DNA from: Aquimarina sp. U1-2
Lineage (GTDB): Bacteria; Bacteroidota; Bacteroidia; Flavobacteriales; Flavobacteriaceae
NCBI RefSeq assembly: GCF_017897595.1
Contig: NZ_JAGKIK010000018.1
Span: 1 to 64,000 of the forward strand
DNA length: 64,000 nucleotides
Direction: 5' to 3'
In this document: positions 17,502 to 27,567 of the stretch, piece by piece
Position numbering within the stretch: position 1 is the stretch's first letter
Layout of the letters: every line of letters begins with the position of its first letter
Notes under the pieces: generated by a model
Seen by the model: the letters and a program-made list of their open reading frames with translations, nothing else
Database searches by the model: none
Told to the model about the DNA's origin: nothing
Position numbers and translations under genes: made by a program

Positions 17502-17573
17502 GGCATTCATTGAAAACAATTTTTCAATTTCGAAGCAAGCCACGTAATATTATACCTTTTGGCGGTGCCAATA
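17502..17573. repeat. GGCGGTGCCAATA-family intergenic repeat (copy 1)
   Basis: The unit reads GGCATTCATTGAAAACAATT, then TTTCAATTTCGAAGCAAGCC, then ACGTAATATTATACCTTTTGGCGGTGCCAATA in successive blocks. It lies between the end of fabI and the glycosyltransferase promoter. A closely similar full-length copy is at 53258-53330; shorter ones are at 46452, 51450 and 53091. Function unknown. Confidence 0.75.
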
Positions 17574-17665
17574 CACTATAGCTCAACTGGTAAGAATGCG
17601 CAAATGATTTTGAAGATCCAAAAACAAATTTCAAGATCTATTTTACTTCAAGGTAGCCAGATGGT

Positions 17666-18484
17666 CTATTCTTCCTCTACAAACTTATCCATAACCAATT
17701 GACTTACTCCCATGTTAGAGAACCCTCCATCGTGATATAAATTTTGAAGTGTCACTTTTTTGGTAAGATCAGAAAATAAGGTTACTGTATAATCTGCACA
17801 TTCTGCAGCAGTAGCGTTGCCTAGTGGAGACATTTTATCGGCATAGGCTATGAAACCATCAAATCCTTTTACTCCTTTGCCGGCAGTGGTAGGTGTAGGA
17901 GATTGCGATATGGTATTTACTCGTACCTTTTTATCTCTACCAAAGAAATAGCCAAAACTACGTGCAATAGATTCTAAATAGGCTTTGTTATCTGCCATGT
18001 CGTTATAATCGGGAAATACTCTTTGTGCTGCCATATAGGTTAAAGCGACAATACTTCCCCACTCATTCATAGCCTCTTTCTTGTATAATGTCTGCATGGT
18101 TTTATGAAAAGATAACGCCGACACGTCCCATCCCTTTTCGCTAAAGCTATAATTGAGATCTGTATAATGTCGTCCTTTTCTAACATTGACAGACATTCCT
18201 ATAGAATGTAACACAAAGTCAATTTTACCTCCTAGAATCTCCATAGATTTTTCTACAAGATTTTCTAAATCTTCTAGCGATGTAGCATCTGCCGGTATAA
18301 TTTGTGCATTTGTTTTCTCGGCCAATGTATTAATAGCTCCCATACGCATAGCAACCGGAGCATTGGTAAGCACAAAGCTCGCTCCTTCTTCAAACACGCG
18401 TTCGGCTGTTTTCCAAGCGATTGAGCTTTCATCAAGTGCACCAAAAATAATTCCTCTTTTACCTTTTAATAAATTGTGTGACAT
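17666..18484 (-). CDS. fabI: Enoyl-[acyl-carrier-protein] reductase (NADH)
   Basis: 272 residues, the normal FabI length. GIIFGALDESSIAWKTAERV is the divergent FabI nucleotide site. The active-site tyrosine and lysine lie in FPDYNDMADNKAYLE (Tyr-X6-Lys, about residues 158-165), followed by NTISQSPTPTTAGKGVKGF, the substrate-binding loop. It reduces trans-2-enoyl-ACP in the last step of fatty-acid elongation and is the target of triclosan-type inhibitors. Transcribed alone, divergent from the type IX operon. Confidence 0.95.
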   Translation of the reverse strand: MSHNLLKGKRGIIFGALDESSIAWKTAERVFEEGASFVLTNAPVAMRMGAINTLAEKTNAQIIPADATSLEDLENLVEKSMEILGGKIDFVLHSIGMSVNVRKGRHYTDLNYSFSEKGWDVSALSFHKTMQTLYKKEAMNEWGSIVALTYMAAQRVFPDYNDMADNKAYLESIARSFGYFFGRDKKVRVNTISQSPTPTTAGKGVKGFDGFIAYADKMSPLGNATAAECADYTVTLFSDLTKKVTLQNLYHDGGFSNMGVSQLVMDKFVEEE

Positions 18485-18763
18485 TTAGTTGTAAATTAAA
18501 GTATAGTTCTACAAGGAAGTAAAGATAACAAAACGACCCAAACCAGCGCTGTTCAAATATAGAATTTAGCACTATAACAGTATTCGTTTATTACCTTTAC
18601 TTAATTGACCTATACCGTAACAGAACCGTTTACGTATCAGAATAAAAACCACTTGCTTTGAGAATCAAGAAACTAGATTGTATTTTGTGTAGGCTCTTAG
18701 TTCTACTAACATCAGCAATTTAAGTATGTATACCAAAAGGGGCATTTTACCCTATCAAAAAGG

Positions 18764-18837
18764 GTCAAAAATTGAGCATTTGAGTCAAAAATTAGAAACG
18801 AAATAATTGATTATTTCACTTTTAAAATATACTTTTG
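18764..18837 (+). promoter_or_regulatory. Direct repeats and -7 box upstream of the adhesin operon
   Basis: GTCAAAAATT occurs at 18764-18773 and again at 18784-18793, a period of 20 bases (about two helical turns), followed 36 bases later by TACTTTTG (18830-18837), a full TAnnTTTG match. Spaced direct repeats of this kind are used by dimeric activators, for example LytTR-type; the factor is unknown. The leader to the ATG at 19122 would then be near 280 bases. The rest of 18485-19121 shows nothing coding. Confidence 0.35.
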
Positions 18838-19121
18838 ACTAGAAATCTTTCCCCCGTTAGCGCTCAATTAGATTCCCAAATACTTGTTGAGCGATATTAG
18901 ATATTTTATTTTGATATGCCCTATTCTTTGCAAAAAGAATGATCTGAATAAGAACTTAACTTCATCATATCGTAGCATCTTATCTATACAATAGGTAATG
19001 ATTCTATTTTCAAAACTGATGTTCATTTATGCCTGTGGTACTTATATGCAACTTTTGTTGAGATATAATGTATTAGAGTTTAAAATTTTCACAACACATA
19101 AATCATGACAATCAAGGGCCT

Positions 19122-22100
19122 ATGAAAAAAACTACTTTAGACCTATCTCTTAGAGAAACCATTTTAATTGCTCACATTGCTATTTTTTATCTCGCTTTTT
19201 TTCAATCTTATGGTAATGCTTCTTATTTGATTTCAGATAACTATACTGACATTCGTTTCGCTATAGAAAATGATTCAGTAGCTAATCATCGGGTAGAGAA
19301 ACCTCAATTAAGAGAAATCTCTATGGGTAATGAGCAATATAAAGATGTCTACGTAAGTGCTTTTCTATCTGCAGATAGATATGACAATGCACCCGTACTT
19401 TCCAATTTGGAAGAGCGTACGAAAATGCTACAGGTAACCATAGTAAAAATTCAGGATGCTACAACTACTGGGTCTTGTTGCAACGGTATAGCTAAAGTTA
19501 TCGCCACCGGCGGAACACCTGGTTACACCTACCGATGGCATGATTCTGCTCGAAACCAAACAACCGCAAAAGCAATTGGCTTGACCAGCAGGTATCACTG
19601 TGTGACGGTTACAGATGGTAGTGGAGCTGAAATTACTAAAGCCGTAAAAATCAATTGCATTGATGATTGCAAAATTTCTTTAACACATGCAATAAGTGAC
19701 GTTTCTTGCGTAGGGGAAGCTACAGGAAAGATTGATTTATGTGTACGCAATGGAACCCCACCCTACACCTTTACTTGGGATACCGGTGCTACGACTGAAG
19801 ATCTTATAGATGTCGTTGCAGGTGAATATACTGTTACTGTAGAAGATGCAAATAATTGCTCTTTTACCGAAACATATACGGTTACCGAACCTTTGCAACC
19901 GCTAACACTTGCTATAACCTCTAATCCCAAAAACCCTTGTAACGAACCGGGCAGGCTAATTGTTTGCGGAAGAGGTGGAACAGCTCCATACTCATACTCG
20001 ATAGATGACAGAAATACTTTTCAAACTAGTGGGAGTTTTAAAGACTTAGATCCAGGGCGTTATCATATTATTGTGCGTGATGCTAATGAATGTGAAACCT
20101 TACGGTGTATTGATGTTACTACCAATTGTACCGAAGCAATAACCGACATTAACAATACATTTATGAATACCCCGGTATCTGGCAGTGTGCTAACCAATGA
20201 CAAAGATCTTGAAGGCGATACACAAAAGGTGATAACAACAACTGTCACAACTGCGACAGGTATAGTGGTGACTATAGATCCTGATACTGGTACATATACC
20301 TATGCCCCTCCTTCAAATTTTATTGGTGAAGATACTTTTGAATATACTATTGTTGATAATGGTAATCCTATGGCTAAAGATACTGCTATGGTATATATTG
20401 AAGTACTTCCAAAGCAAAATATAACTAATCGTCCTCCGATTGCCAATGTAGACGCTGTTTCTACGAATATAGATACCGAAGTTACAGGAAATGTGCTTAT
20501 TAATGATTTTGATCCAGATCGCGATGAGTTAACCATTACCACAAGCGCTGTGACTACCACAGAAGGGATCCCAATTACAATCGACACGAATACAGGAATA
20601 TTTACGTATACACCCCCTTTAGGATTCATTGGAGAAGATACTTTTGAGTATACCATTTGTGACAACGGTGATTCTACCATATGCGATACTGCTCTTGTAA
20701 CGATTACTGTGTTTAATACATCAAATAACAGTACCTACGCTAACGATGATGCCTATTTTGTTACCGAATGCGAAACCCTATCTGGCAATGTACTAGATAA
20801 TGACTTTGATCCCGAAGGAGATACTCAAATCGTAGCCATTCGACCTTTGCATAGCGTAAATAATGGTGTTCTAACCATAAATGAGACAGGGGCGTTTACA
20901 TATGTACCTAATTCACAATTTGTAGGTACAGATAGTTTTGTGTATACCGTTTGCGATACAGGTAATCCCGAAGCTTGTGATCAAGCCACAGTATACTTTA
21001 CAATTTCAGATAATGTACCACCAGATATAGTTTCTTGCACTACTACCAACACTACTATTGAGTGTAGCGGTATGGACAATGAGGCCATCGCAGACAACTG
21101 GAACTTAGATAATATCGAGCAGTTATCATCCTGCATATCGAATGCTTGCGGAACCGATTTTAATGGAACAATCTCCTCTAATTATGATTTCAACTCTTTG
21201 ATACCCTCTTGTGGTTTGGGAGGAACACTAGAAGTTACCTACACGATAAGCGATGAGAATGATAATAGCACCACATACGCAGCAACGTTAACTCTAATTG
21301 ACACCACACCACCTGCTCTTGAAAGTTGTGTACTCGAAGATATAAACCTGGAATGTTCTGCTTTAAATGCTCAAGAATTAGCAGATCAATGGGACGTTGA
21401 TAATATACTACTTCTTGAATCTTGTGTAACAGATGGCTGTAGCGAAAATTCTTTCACAGTGACCTCTAACTATGACTTTACCAGGATTGAAGACGGAACT
21501 TTAACTGTAGATTATATCGTTACAGATGAATGTAATAACTCAAATACTATAACCTCTCAACTCCGCTTAGATAATAACGATACGATTGCTGCAAGTGATA
21601 TCAGTTTATGTGCAGCTAGTGACATAGAGTCACAGATAGTAGATTTATTCGACCTGATTGAGGGCGAAATTAACTTCGACGGCACCTGGGAGGTAATATC
21701 AGGAAATGCTACCATTATCGACAATCAGTTTTTTGATCCATTAACTGTAGCGTTATCGGGCCAAAATGATTCAGAGACTATCACTCTTGGCTATACCGAG
21801 GATAGTTCGGGATGCCCAATTTATGTAGAAACCGAAATCGAAGTACACAATCGCTGTGCAGTTTTTGCCTGTGGAGACGAGGATATCAAAATTTCAAAGG
21901 TACTTACACCAAATGGTGATTCCTTTAACGAATTTTTTATAGTTGATGGCGTAGAAGAGTGTAATTATGTGATTGATTTAAAAATTCTAAATCGATGGGG
22001 CGCTCTTGTGTATCAATCCCAGAATTACAAAAATGATTGGAACGGTACATCTTCCCAAGCTTCGATTGGAACTGCCGATCAAGTACCCACAGGAACGTAC

Positions 22101-22172
22101 TACTACATCGTCACACTAAACAATAGTGGACTTCAACCCTTTAGCGAACCATTTTACATAGGAACTAAATAA
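19122..22172 (+). CDS. Large surface protein with SprB repeats, Ig-like domains and a T9SS type B C-terminal signal
   Basis: 1016 residues. A hydrophobic export signal lies near 13-30. Then come about three SprB-type repeats (115-178, 187-260, 268-340; for example GTPPYTFTWDTGA and AGEYTVTVEDANNC), three cadherin/Ig-like modules (340-630; GEDTFEYTI and GTDSFVYTV motifs, VLxNDxD calcium-type turns), two long repeats with paired cysteines (631-825; PPDIVSCTTTNTTIECSG) and a gliding-motility-associated C-terminal domain from about 919 (KVLTPNGDSFNEFF ... PTGTYYYIVTLNN), the type B signal for the type IX secretion system. Probably an adhesin carried to the cell surface with the help of the SprF-like protein encoded next. 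Confidence 0.9.
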   Translation: MKKTTLDLSLRETILIAHIAIFYLAFFQSYGNASYLISDNYTDIRFAIENDSVANHRVEKPQLREISMGNEQYKDVYVSAFLSADRYDNAPVLSNLEERTKMLQVTIVKIQDATTTGSCCNGIAKVIATGGTPGYTYRWHDSARNQTTAKAIGLTSRYHCVTVTDGSGAEITKAVKINCIDDCKISLTHAISDVSCVGEATGKIDLCVRNGTPPYTFTWDTGATTEDLIDVVAGEYTVTVEDANNCSFTETYTVTEPLQPLTLAITSNPKNPCNEPGRLIVCGRGGTAPYSYSIDDRNTFQTSGSFKDLDPGRYHIIVRDANECETLRCIDVTTNCTEAITDINNTFMNTPVSGSVLTNDKDLEGDTQKVITTTVTTATGIVVTIDPDTGTYTYAPPSNFIGEDTFEYTIVDNGNPMAKDTAMVYIEVLPKQNITNRPPIANVDAVSTNIDTEVTGNVLINDFDPDRDELTITTSAVTTTEGIPITIDTNTGIFTYTPPLGFIGEDTFEYTICDNGDSTICDTALVTITVFNTSNNSTYANDDAYFVTECETLSGNVLDNDFDPEGDTQIVAIRPLHSVNNGVLTINETGAFTYVPNSQFVGTDSFVYTVCDTGNPEACDQATVYFTISDNVPPDIVSCTTTNTTIECSGMDNEAIADNWNLDNIEQLSSCISNACGTDFNGTISSNYDFNSLIPSCGLGGTLEVTYTISDENDNSTTYAATLTLIDTTPPALESCVLEDINLECSALNAQELADQWDVDNILLLESCVTDGCSENSFTVTSNYDFTRIEDGTLTVDYIVTDECNNSNTITSQLRLDNNDTIAASDISLCAASDIESQIVDLFDLIEGEINFDGTWEVISGNATIIDNQFFDPLTVALSGQNDSETITLGYTEDSSGCPIYVETEIEVHNRCAVFACGDEDIKISKVLTPNGDSFNEFFIVDGVEECNYVIDLKILNRWGALVYQSQNYKNDWNGTSSQASIGTADQVPTGTYYYIVTLNNSGLQPFSEPFYIGTK

Positions 22173-22179
22173 CTAATTG

Positions 22180-23115
22180 ATGACAATCTTAAAGCAAACA
22201 ATAACAGTAGTAGCACTGTTCATTAGTTCATTGGCATTTACACAGCAATTACCGCAATTCACCCAATACATGTTTAATACTATTTCGATAAATCCTGCCT
22301 ATGCAGGGAGTCGTGAAACACTTAGCATTGTCGGGTTGCATAGAAGTCAGTGGACAGGTATAGAAAGGGGGCCGCAAACACAAACTTTATCAGCGCATGC
22401 TCCTCTAAAAAATGAAAAAGTTGGACTTGGTGTTTCGGTTATTCGAGATGCAGTTGGATTTGAAAATTATCTATTTCTCTACGGAGATTTTTCTTATACC
22501 TTAAATCTTAGTGAACAAACAAAATTAGCCCTGGGCGTTAAAGCCGGTGCTACGCATTATAACCTGGATCAGGAATTTTTAAATGACCCTGCTGTCTCAG
22601 AAGATCCATTTTTTGGTAATTATGCAAATCGTTGGAACCCTAATATCGGTGCAGGATTATATCTACATTCTAAGATGTGGTATCTTGGAGCCTCTGCCCC
22701 AAGATTGTTAACTATCGATAATAACCGAAGTGAAACATCTGGAGTAGACTATGTCGCCCTAGAACGGGTTGGGTATTATTTTACAGGAGGCTATGTTTTC
22801 AATCTAGGTGCAAATACAAAACTAAAGCCTTCTACATTGGTAAAAGTTACTAACGGAGCACCTCTTTCTGTAGACCTTAATGCCAATCTACTCTTTTTTG
22901 AGAAGTTTTGGATTGGAGGGTCTTACCGATACAATGAAGACACTTCGTCTGTTGGAGCCATAGCAGATGTACAAGTCACTAAACAACTAAGAGTAGGTTA
23001 TGCATATGAGCATTTTGTTTCAGATTTAAGGCCCTTTTTAGGGGCTACCCACGAAATATTACTCATATACGAGATATTTAATGATCGACGTGTTAAATCC
23101 CCTAGATATTTTTAA
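22180..23115 (+). CDS. PorP/SprF family type IX secretion outer-membrane protein
   Basis: 311 residues from the ATG at 22180 (a TTG three bases earlier is possible), only 7 bases after the adhesin gene. A signal peptide (IISSLAFTQ-like ending, residues about 5-22) is followed by the family opening QLPQFTQYMFNTISINPAYAGSRETL (in part) and GLHRSQWTGIERGPQTQ; the rest is a predicted beta-barrel of about 12-14 strands, as in PorP/SprF. SprF-like proteins are needed for secretion of the type B substrate encoded beside them, which fits this order. Confidence 0.93.
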   Translation: MTILKQTITVVALFISSLAFTQQLPQFTQYMFNTISINPAYAGSRETLSIVGLHRSQWTGIERGPQTQTLSAHAPLKNEKVGLGVSVIRDAVGFENYLFLYGDFSYTLNLSEQTKLALGVKAGATHYNLDQEFLNDPAVSEDPFFGNYANRWNPNIGAGLYLHSKMWYLGASAPRLLTIDNNRSETSGVDYVALERVGYYFTGGYVFNLGANTKLKPSTLVKVTNGAPLSVDLNANLLFFEKFWIGGSYRYNEDTSSVGAIADVQVTKQLRVGYAYEHFVSDLRPFLGATHEILLIYEIFNDRRVKSPRYF

Positions 23116-23125
23116 TTATAACATT

Positions 23126-25060
23126 ATGAAAAGCAAAACAGGTTTACTTTTATTTCTCTTTTTTAGCATATCTATTTATGCACAAAAAGTTAAGGTTGCA
23201 GATAAATATTTCAGAGATTTTGCCTACATGAAAGCTGTAGAACTTTATATCGAAAGTCTGAAGAAAGAAGATAGCAGCAAACATGTACTTACCAGAATTG
23301 GTGACTGCTACTACAACAATTCAAATTCTGAAAAAGCAAATTATTGGTATCAAAAAGCGATCAATAACTATGACGATGTTCACCCTGAGTATGTGTATAA
23401 ATATATACAAACATTACGAAGTTTAGGTCAATATGAAGAAGCGAATACTTGGCTAAATGAGTTTAAAAAGCTTCAGAAAAATGGTGAATATGTACGCGGC
23501 ATTGAAAGAGTGAGCCTGGAGAAATTTCAAGAGTTATCGGCTTCCAAAGATTCGCGTATTAGGGTAATCAATTTAAATTCCAATACAAAATATGCAGATT
23601 TTGGTGGTGTAGAAAAAGATGGTACTTTCTTTTTTACATCATCTAGAAAAGATGATCAGTCCACATCAAAAATGAAAATTTACAAATGGAACGGTGAGCC
23701 TTTTTTAAATATGTATACATCCAAAATTAATAGAGTAGATTCATTAGTTGATATTAGTGATGTAACTCCCATAGCATCAGATAACATTAATCTGGTAAAC
23801 GAGCACGAAGGAGTGCTTACTATGACCAAGGATGGCAAAACCTTATATTTTACAAGAAATAATGTGAACAAGAGAAAAAATACTTCTTATGATAAAAAAG
23901 GCACTTCAAATTTAAAAATATACCGAGCTCAGTTACAGAATGATCAATGGACTGCTATCGAAGAATTGCCGTTTAATGATAAAACATTTTCTACAGGTCA
24001 CCCTGCATTAAGCCCTGACGAAAAAACATTATTTTTTGTTTCTGACAGAGCGGGAGGTTTTGGTCAAACAGATATTTACAAAGTAGCCATACGCGATGAT
24101 GGTTCTTTTGGAAATGTAGAGAATCTAGGAGAGAAGATTAACACTGAAGGCAGAGAGGTTTTTCCATTTGTAGCCAAAGATACTACACTTTATTTTTCTT
24201 CAGACAATCATATTAATCTAGGTCTTTTGGATATATTTTCTTCAAATATTCTGAAAAAGAAAACTGAAGAAGAGGTTGAAGTCAACAACATAGGAGCTCC
24301 TTTTAACAGTGGATATGATGATTTTGCTTTTTTTACTAACCCTAACGGTGATTCTGGTTATTTTTCATCGAATAGAATGGGCGGTAAAGGAAGTGATGAC
24401 ATCTATGCTTTTGATCGTTACGAATGTCAACAATCGCTACTAGGTACTACGTATAATAAGCGAACTTCTGAAATATTACCTAATACGACTGTACAGCTAA
24501 TAGATCAAACAGGTAAAATCATAAGTACAACCACATCAAATGAACAAGGTGTGTATACCTTCGAAGAAATTTCGTGTGAAAAAACATATACGGTTCTAGC
24601 TTCGAAAAAAGATTTCAGGTCTGATAATCAACAGTTTTCAACCTCTACAGTTAATGCATTTGAGAATACACTAGACATATATCTAAGTCCATTAATTATC
24701 GATAAAGAAGTGGTACTCAACCCCATTTATTTTGATTTCGATAAATATGAAATTAGACCTGACTCTGCTTACGAATTAGAAAATCTGGTAAATGTGATGA
24801 AAGATAACCCCAATATGGTGATTCATATAGAATCTCATACCGATAATCGTGGATCAGACAGATATAATATGAGATTGTCTGAAAAACGTGCTAATGCTAC
24901 AAAAAATTATATTTTATCCAGGGGTATTGATCCCTCTAGAGTTCCTGTAGCAGTTGGCTATGGCGAATCTCAATTATTACACGATTGTAAACGTTGTACT
25001 GAAAAAGAACATGAAGAAAACCGACGATCGATTTTTAAAATTAATACTAATTTTCTTTAA
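23126..25060 (+). CDS. OmpA-family protein with TPR, PD40 and carboxypeptidase-like domains (PorE-like)
   Basis: 644 residues from the ATG at 23126, 10 bases after the SprF gene; the frame is open back to 23081, but the internal start gives a clean signal peptide (KSKTGLLLFLFFSISIYAQ). Order: TPR-like helices (about 25-125), WD40/PD40 beta-propeller repeats (about 150-430; HPALSPDEKTLFFVSDRAGG, GYFSSNRMGGKGSDDIY), a CarboxypepD-type domain (about 435-510) and OmpA C-terminal domain (about 535-640; YFDFDKYEIRPDSAYEL, ESHTDNRGSDRYNMRLSEKR). It anchors to peptidoglycan. In type IX clusters such proteins (PorE, or the SprF-linked OmpA) connect the outer-membrane machine to the wall. Confidence 0.9.
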   Translation: MKSKTGLLLFLFFSISIYAQKVKVADKYFRDFAYMKAVELYIESLKKEDSSKHVLTRIGDCYYNNSNSEKANYWYQKAINNYDDVHPEYVYKYIQTLRSLGQYEEANTWLNEFKKLQKNGEYVRGIERVSLEKFQELSASKDSRIRVINLNSNTKYADFGGVEKDGTFFFTSSRKDDQSTSKMKIYKWNGEPFLNMYTSKINRVDSLVDISDVTPIASDNINLVNEHEGVLTMTKDGKTLYFTRNNVNKRKNTSYDKKGTSNLKIYRAQLQNDQWTAIEELPFNDKTFSTGHPALSPDEKTLFFVSDRAGGFGQTDIYKVAIRDDGSFGNVENLGEKINTEGREVFPFVAKDTTLYFSSDNHINLGLLDIFSSNILKKKTEEEVEVNNIGAPFNSGYDDFAFFTNPNGDSGYFSSNRMGGKGSDDIYAFDRYECQQSLLGTTYNKRTSEILPNTTVQLIDQTGKIISTTTSNEQGVYTFEEISCEKTYTVLASKKDFRSDNQQFSTSTVNAFENTLDIYLSPLIIDKEVVLNPIYFDFDKYEIRPDSAYELENLVNVMKDNPNMVIHIESHTDNRGSDRYNMRLSEKRANATKNYILSRGIDPSRVPVAVGYGESQLLHDCKRCTEKEHEENRRSIFKINTNFL

Positions 25061-25082
25061 TTTTTAAAAGTTTGATGTGTGA

Positions 25083-25577
25083 CTAATTTTTCATAAAGAT
25101 ATTGGTAAAATACAATACGCCTTCACTATTTTGTTCTACCGAAATATCAAAATGCGTAAAATCACCTTCTATGGTACGTCTATGCCCTTCGCTTTTTAGC
25201 CAGGCATCAACAACAGCGGCAGCAGATGAATAGCCGTATCCAACATTCTCTCCTACTTTGGTGGCGCCTTCACTATCGACAAGGTAGTTTCTTCTGGTAT
25301 GAAAATAATCATGAGACATCGTATTACTTTCTACCATATACATGGTGTGTAGATAGGCTTGTGATTTAATGGTTGAAGAAGGTTGTAGAAATGATAACTG
25401 CAGAGAAGATCTGTATGCATTTATTTGTTCTAAAATTTCTGTTTCAATCGGTTTGACTTTGGGAATGTAGAATTCTTTATCCGTATTAGAAAGAGTATCA
25501 TCAACATCTTCTGCAGAACAGGATACCAATAAAAATACTATAGAAATGATCGAGCAAAGTCTAATAGGCAATTTCAT
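25083..25577 (-). CDS. CAP (SCP/PR1)-domain lipoprotein
   Basis: 164 residues from the ATG at 25577, which places a lipobox (FLLVSC) near the N-terminus; the open frame runs to 25667, but that longer start would bury the lipobox. The CAP domain shows ILEQINAYRSS, HTMYMVESNTMSHDYFHTR (His and acid of the pocket), VGENVGYGYSSAAAVVDAWLKSEGHR and FDISVEQNSEG. Bacterial CAP proteins are exported and often of unknown function; some bind sterols or cleave peptides elsewhere. Convergent with the OmpA-family gene, 22 bases apart. Confidence 0.85.
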   Translation of the reverse strand: MKLPIRLCSIISIVFLLVSCSAEDVDDTLSNTDKEFYIPKVKPIETEILEQINAYRSSLQLSFLQPSSTIKSQAYLHTMYMVESNTMSHDYFHTRRNYLVDSEGATKVGENVGYGYSSAAAVVDAWLKSEGHRRTIEGDFTHFDISVEQNSEGVLYFTNIFMKN

Positions 25578-25828
25578 CTGTTTCTTTCTATTTTTTTTAA
25601 TAGTTAGATGAGATCGCCATTTAATAAAGTAGGTAGGTATTACATTCATTGATAGGGCATATTTCATAATTTGGGGCTTGTAGATCTGAAACTACAACGA
25701 TGAAATTACAAAATAATTATACCTATAAATGTGAAATAATGTTAAAATCGATAAAAAACATACTTTTCATCGATTAAAAATGAGTATTATCGATCAAACA
25801 ACCAAAAACTACCGGTTAGAAAAATATG

Positions 25829-27487
25829 CTAATTTAATTTTAATAAGGCTTTAGCATGTAATAAAGCAGATTCTGAAATGTTCTTTCCTCCTATCATTTC
25901 TGCGATTTCCTGAACACGTCCATCTTGATTTAATAACTTAAGTTGTGTTACTGTAGCATTATTAATATCTTCTTTAAATACCTTGTAATGGCTCTGTCCG
26001 TTTGCTGCGATCTGTGGTAAATGTGTAATACTAAACACTTGTAAATTTTTACTCATATCCATCATGAGATCAGCCATTTTTTGAGCGACTTCTCCAGATA
26101 CCCCGGTATCTATTTCGTCAAAGATTAGTGTAGGTAATTGTGCATATCTCGACAAAATTGCTTTAATAGCAATCATAATTCTTGATAATTCTCCGCCAGA
26201 AGCTACCTTTTTTAGTACACCATAAGAAGCGCCTTTGTTTGCAGAAAATAGAAAATCAAGCACTTCTTTACCATTAGGCAAATACTTTTCTTGTAAATGA
26301 AGAGAAGCTTTAAAACTTGCATTAGGCATTCCCAGTGCTTTGAGAATATTTTCAAGTTCGGCAACTAGATTAGGAAGCGCTTTTTTTCTTTTATGATGAA
26401 TTTTACCAGCTAAGTCATCTAATTGAGATTGGATTTTTTCTATTTCAGATTTTAGGGTTGCTATATCTTCAGAAAGTGATTCTGTTTTCGACACTTTATC
26501 GCTAAGTTGATCCTTGAGATCAATAAGCTCTTCTATAGAGGTGACTTTATGTTTGACTTGTAGATTATGTAATACTTGCAGACGTTGACCAACTTCTTCT
26601 AATTGTTGGGGATCGGCTTCAAGTTTTTCAAGTTCGTTAGTTAAAGATTCTTGTATATCGTCTAACTCTATAGCAACACTTTGCATTCTGGTAGAAAGCG
26701 TTGCTAACGTATTTGAATATGTTGCTATCTTAGAAAGATTACTTTTTATAGTATTTAACTGATCGGCAACTCCTATTTCTTCCGAAGAAATAACTGAAAC
26801 AGCACCAGATAATCGTTCTTGAATTTCTTCGACATTGTTTAATTGCTCATAACGCTCTTCTAAGGTAATTAATTCTCCTTTTTGAAGTTGAGCTTCTTCT
26901 AATTCTTTTAAAAGAAATGCATTATACTCATACTCTTTGGTGAAATTTTCTTGGCTCGACACTAAAACAGCTACAGCTTTCTCTTTCTTCTTTAACAAAT
27001 CCAATCCTCTTTTATAAGAGTCGATTTCTCGATCTGCGTTGGCTAACGCATCTAACACCTCGAACTGAAAATCATTGGTAGTAACTTCTAGCGTTTGATG
27101 TTGACTGTGAATATCGATAAGTTTTACCCCTAAAGCCCCTAACGACTGCAAGGTTACAGGAGTATCATTTACAAAAGCCCTGGATTTTCCCGAAGGCAAA
27201 ATTTCTCTACGAATAATAGTTTCATCCTCATAATCCAGTGCTTCTGCCTCAAAAAAAGAAGATAAATTGTAGTGTTGTATGGCAAATGTACCTTCGATCA
27301 CACATTTTTGTGAATTATCTTTAACACTACTTAAGTCTGCACGCTTCCCTAATAATAAGCCTAGGGCTCCTAATAAAAGTGATTTTCCCGCACCGGTTTC
27401 TCCTGTAATAGTAATCAGTCCAGCATCAAACGATACTTGGAGTTGTTCTATAAGTGCAAAATTCTTTATGGAAAGACCTTTAAGCAA
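25829..27487 (-). CDS. recN: DNA repair protein RecN
   Basis: 552 residues, the usual length. Walker A ITGETGAGKSLLLGALGLLLG (residues about 28-40), long coiled-coil arms (150-370), the ABC signature GGELSRIMIAIKAIL and Walker B TLIFDEIDTGVSG. RecN is an SMC-like ATPase that holds DNA ends during recombinational repair of double-strand breaks. It is the downstream member of a (-) run bamD-rpoZ-coaBC-DUF4835-recN, common in Flavobacteriaceae. Confidence 0.96.
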   Translation of the reverse strand: MLKGLSIKNFALIEQLQVSFDAGLITITGETGAGKSLLLGALGLLLGKRADLSSVKDNSQKCVIEGTFAIQHYNLSSFFEAEALDYEDETIIRREILPSGKSRAFVNDTPVTLQSLGALGVKLIDIHSQHQTLEVTTNDFQFEVLDALANADREIDSYKRGLDLLKKKEKAVAVLVSSQENFTKEYEYNAFLLKELEEAQLQKGELITLEERYEQLNNVEEIQERLSGAVSVISSEEIGVADQLNTIKSNLSKIATYSNTLATLSTRMQSVAIELDDIQESLTNELEKLEADPQQLEEVGQRLQVLHNLQVKHKVTSIEELIDLKDQLSDKVSKTESLSEDIATLKSEIEKIQSQLDDLAGKIHHKRKKALPNLVAELENILKALGMPNASFKASLHLQEKYLPNGKEVLDFLFSANKGASYGVLKKVASGGELSRIMIAIKAILSRYAQLPTLIFDEIDTGVSGEVAQKMADLMMDMSKNLQVFSITHLPQIAANGQSHYKVFKEDINNATVTQLKLLNQDGRVQEIAEMIGGKNISESALLHAKALLKLN

Positions 27488-27567
27488 GGGATAGCGAAAT
27501 TTTTATGATTTGAAGCGTAAATATACTATAGTTTCAAAAAGGTTTAGCGGATTTGCTTTCAATTTTT

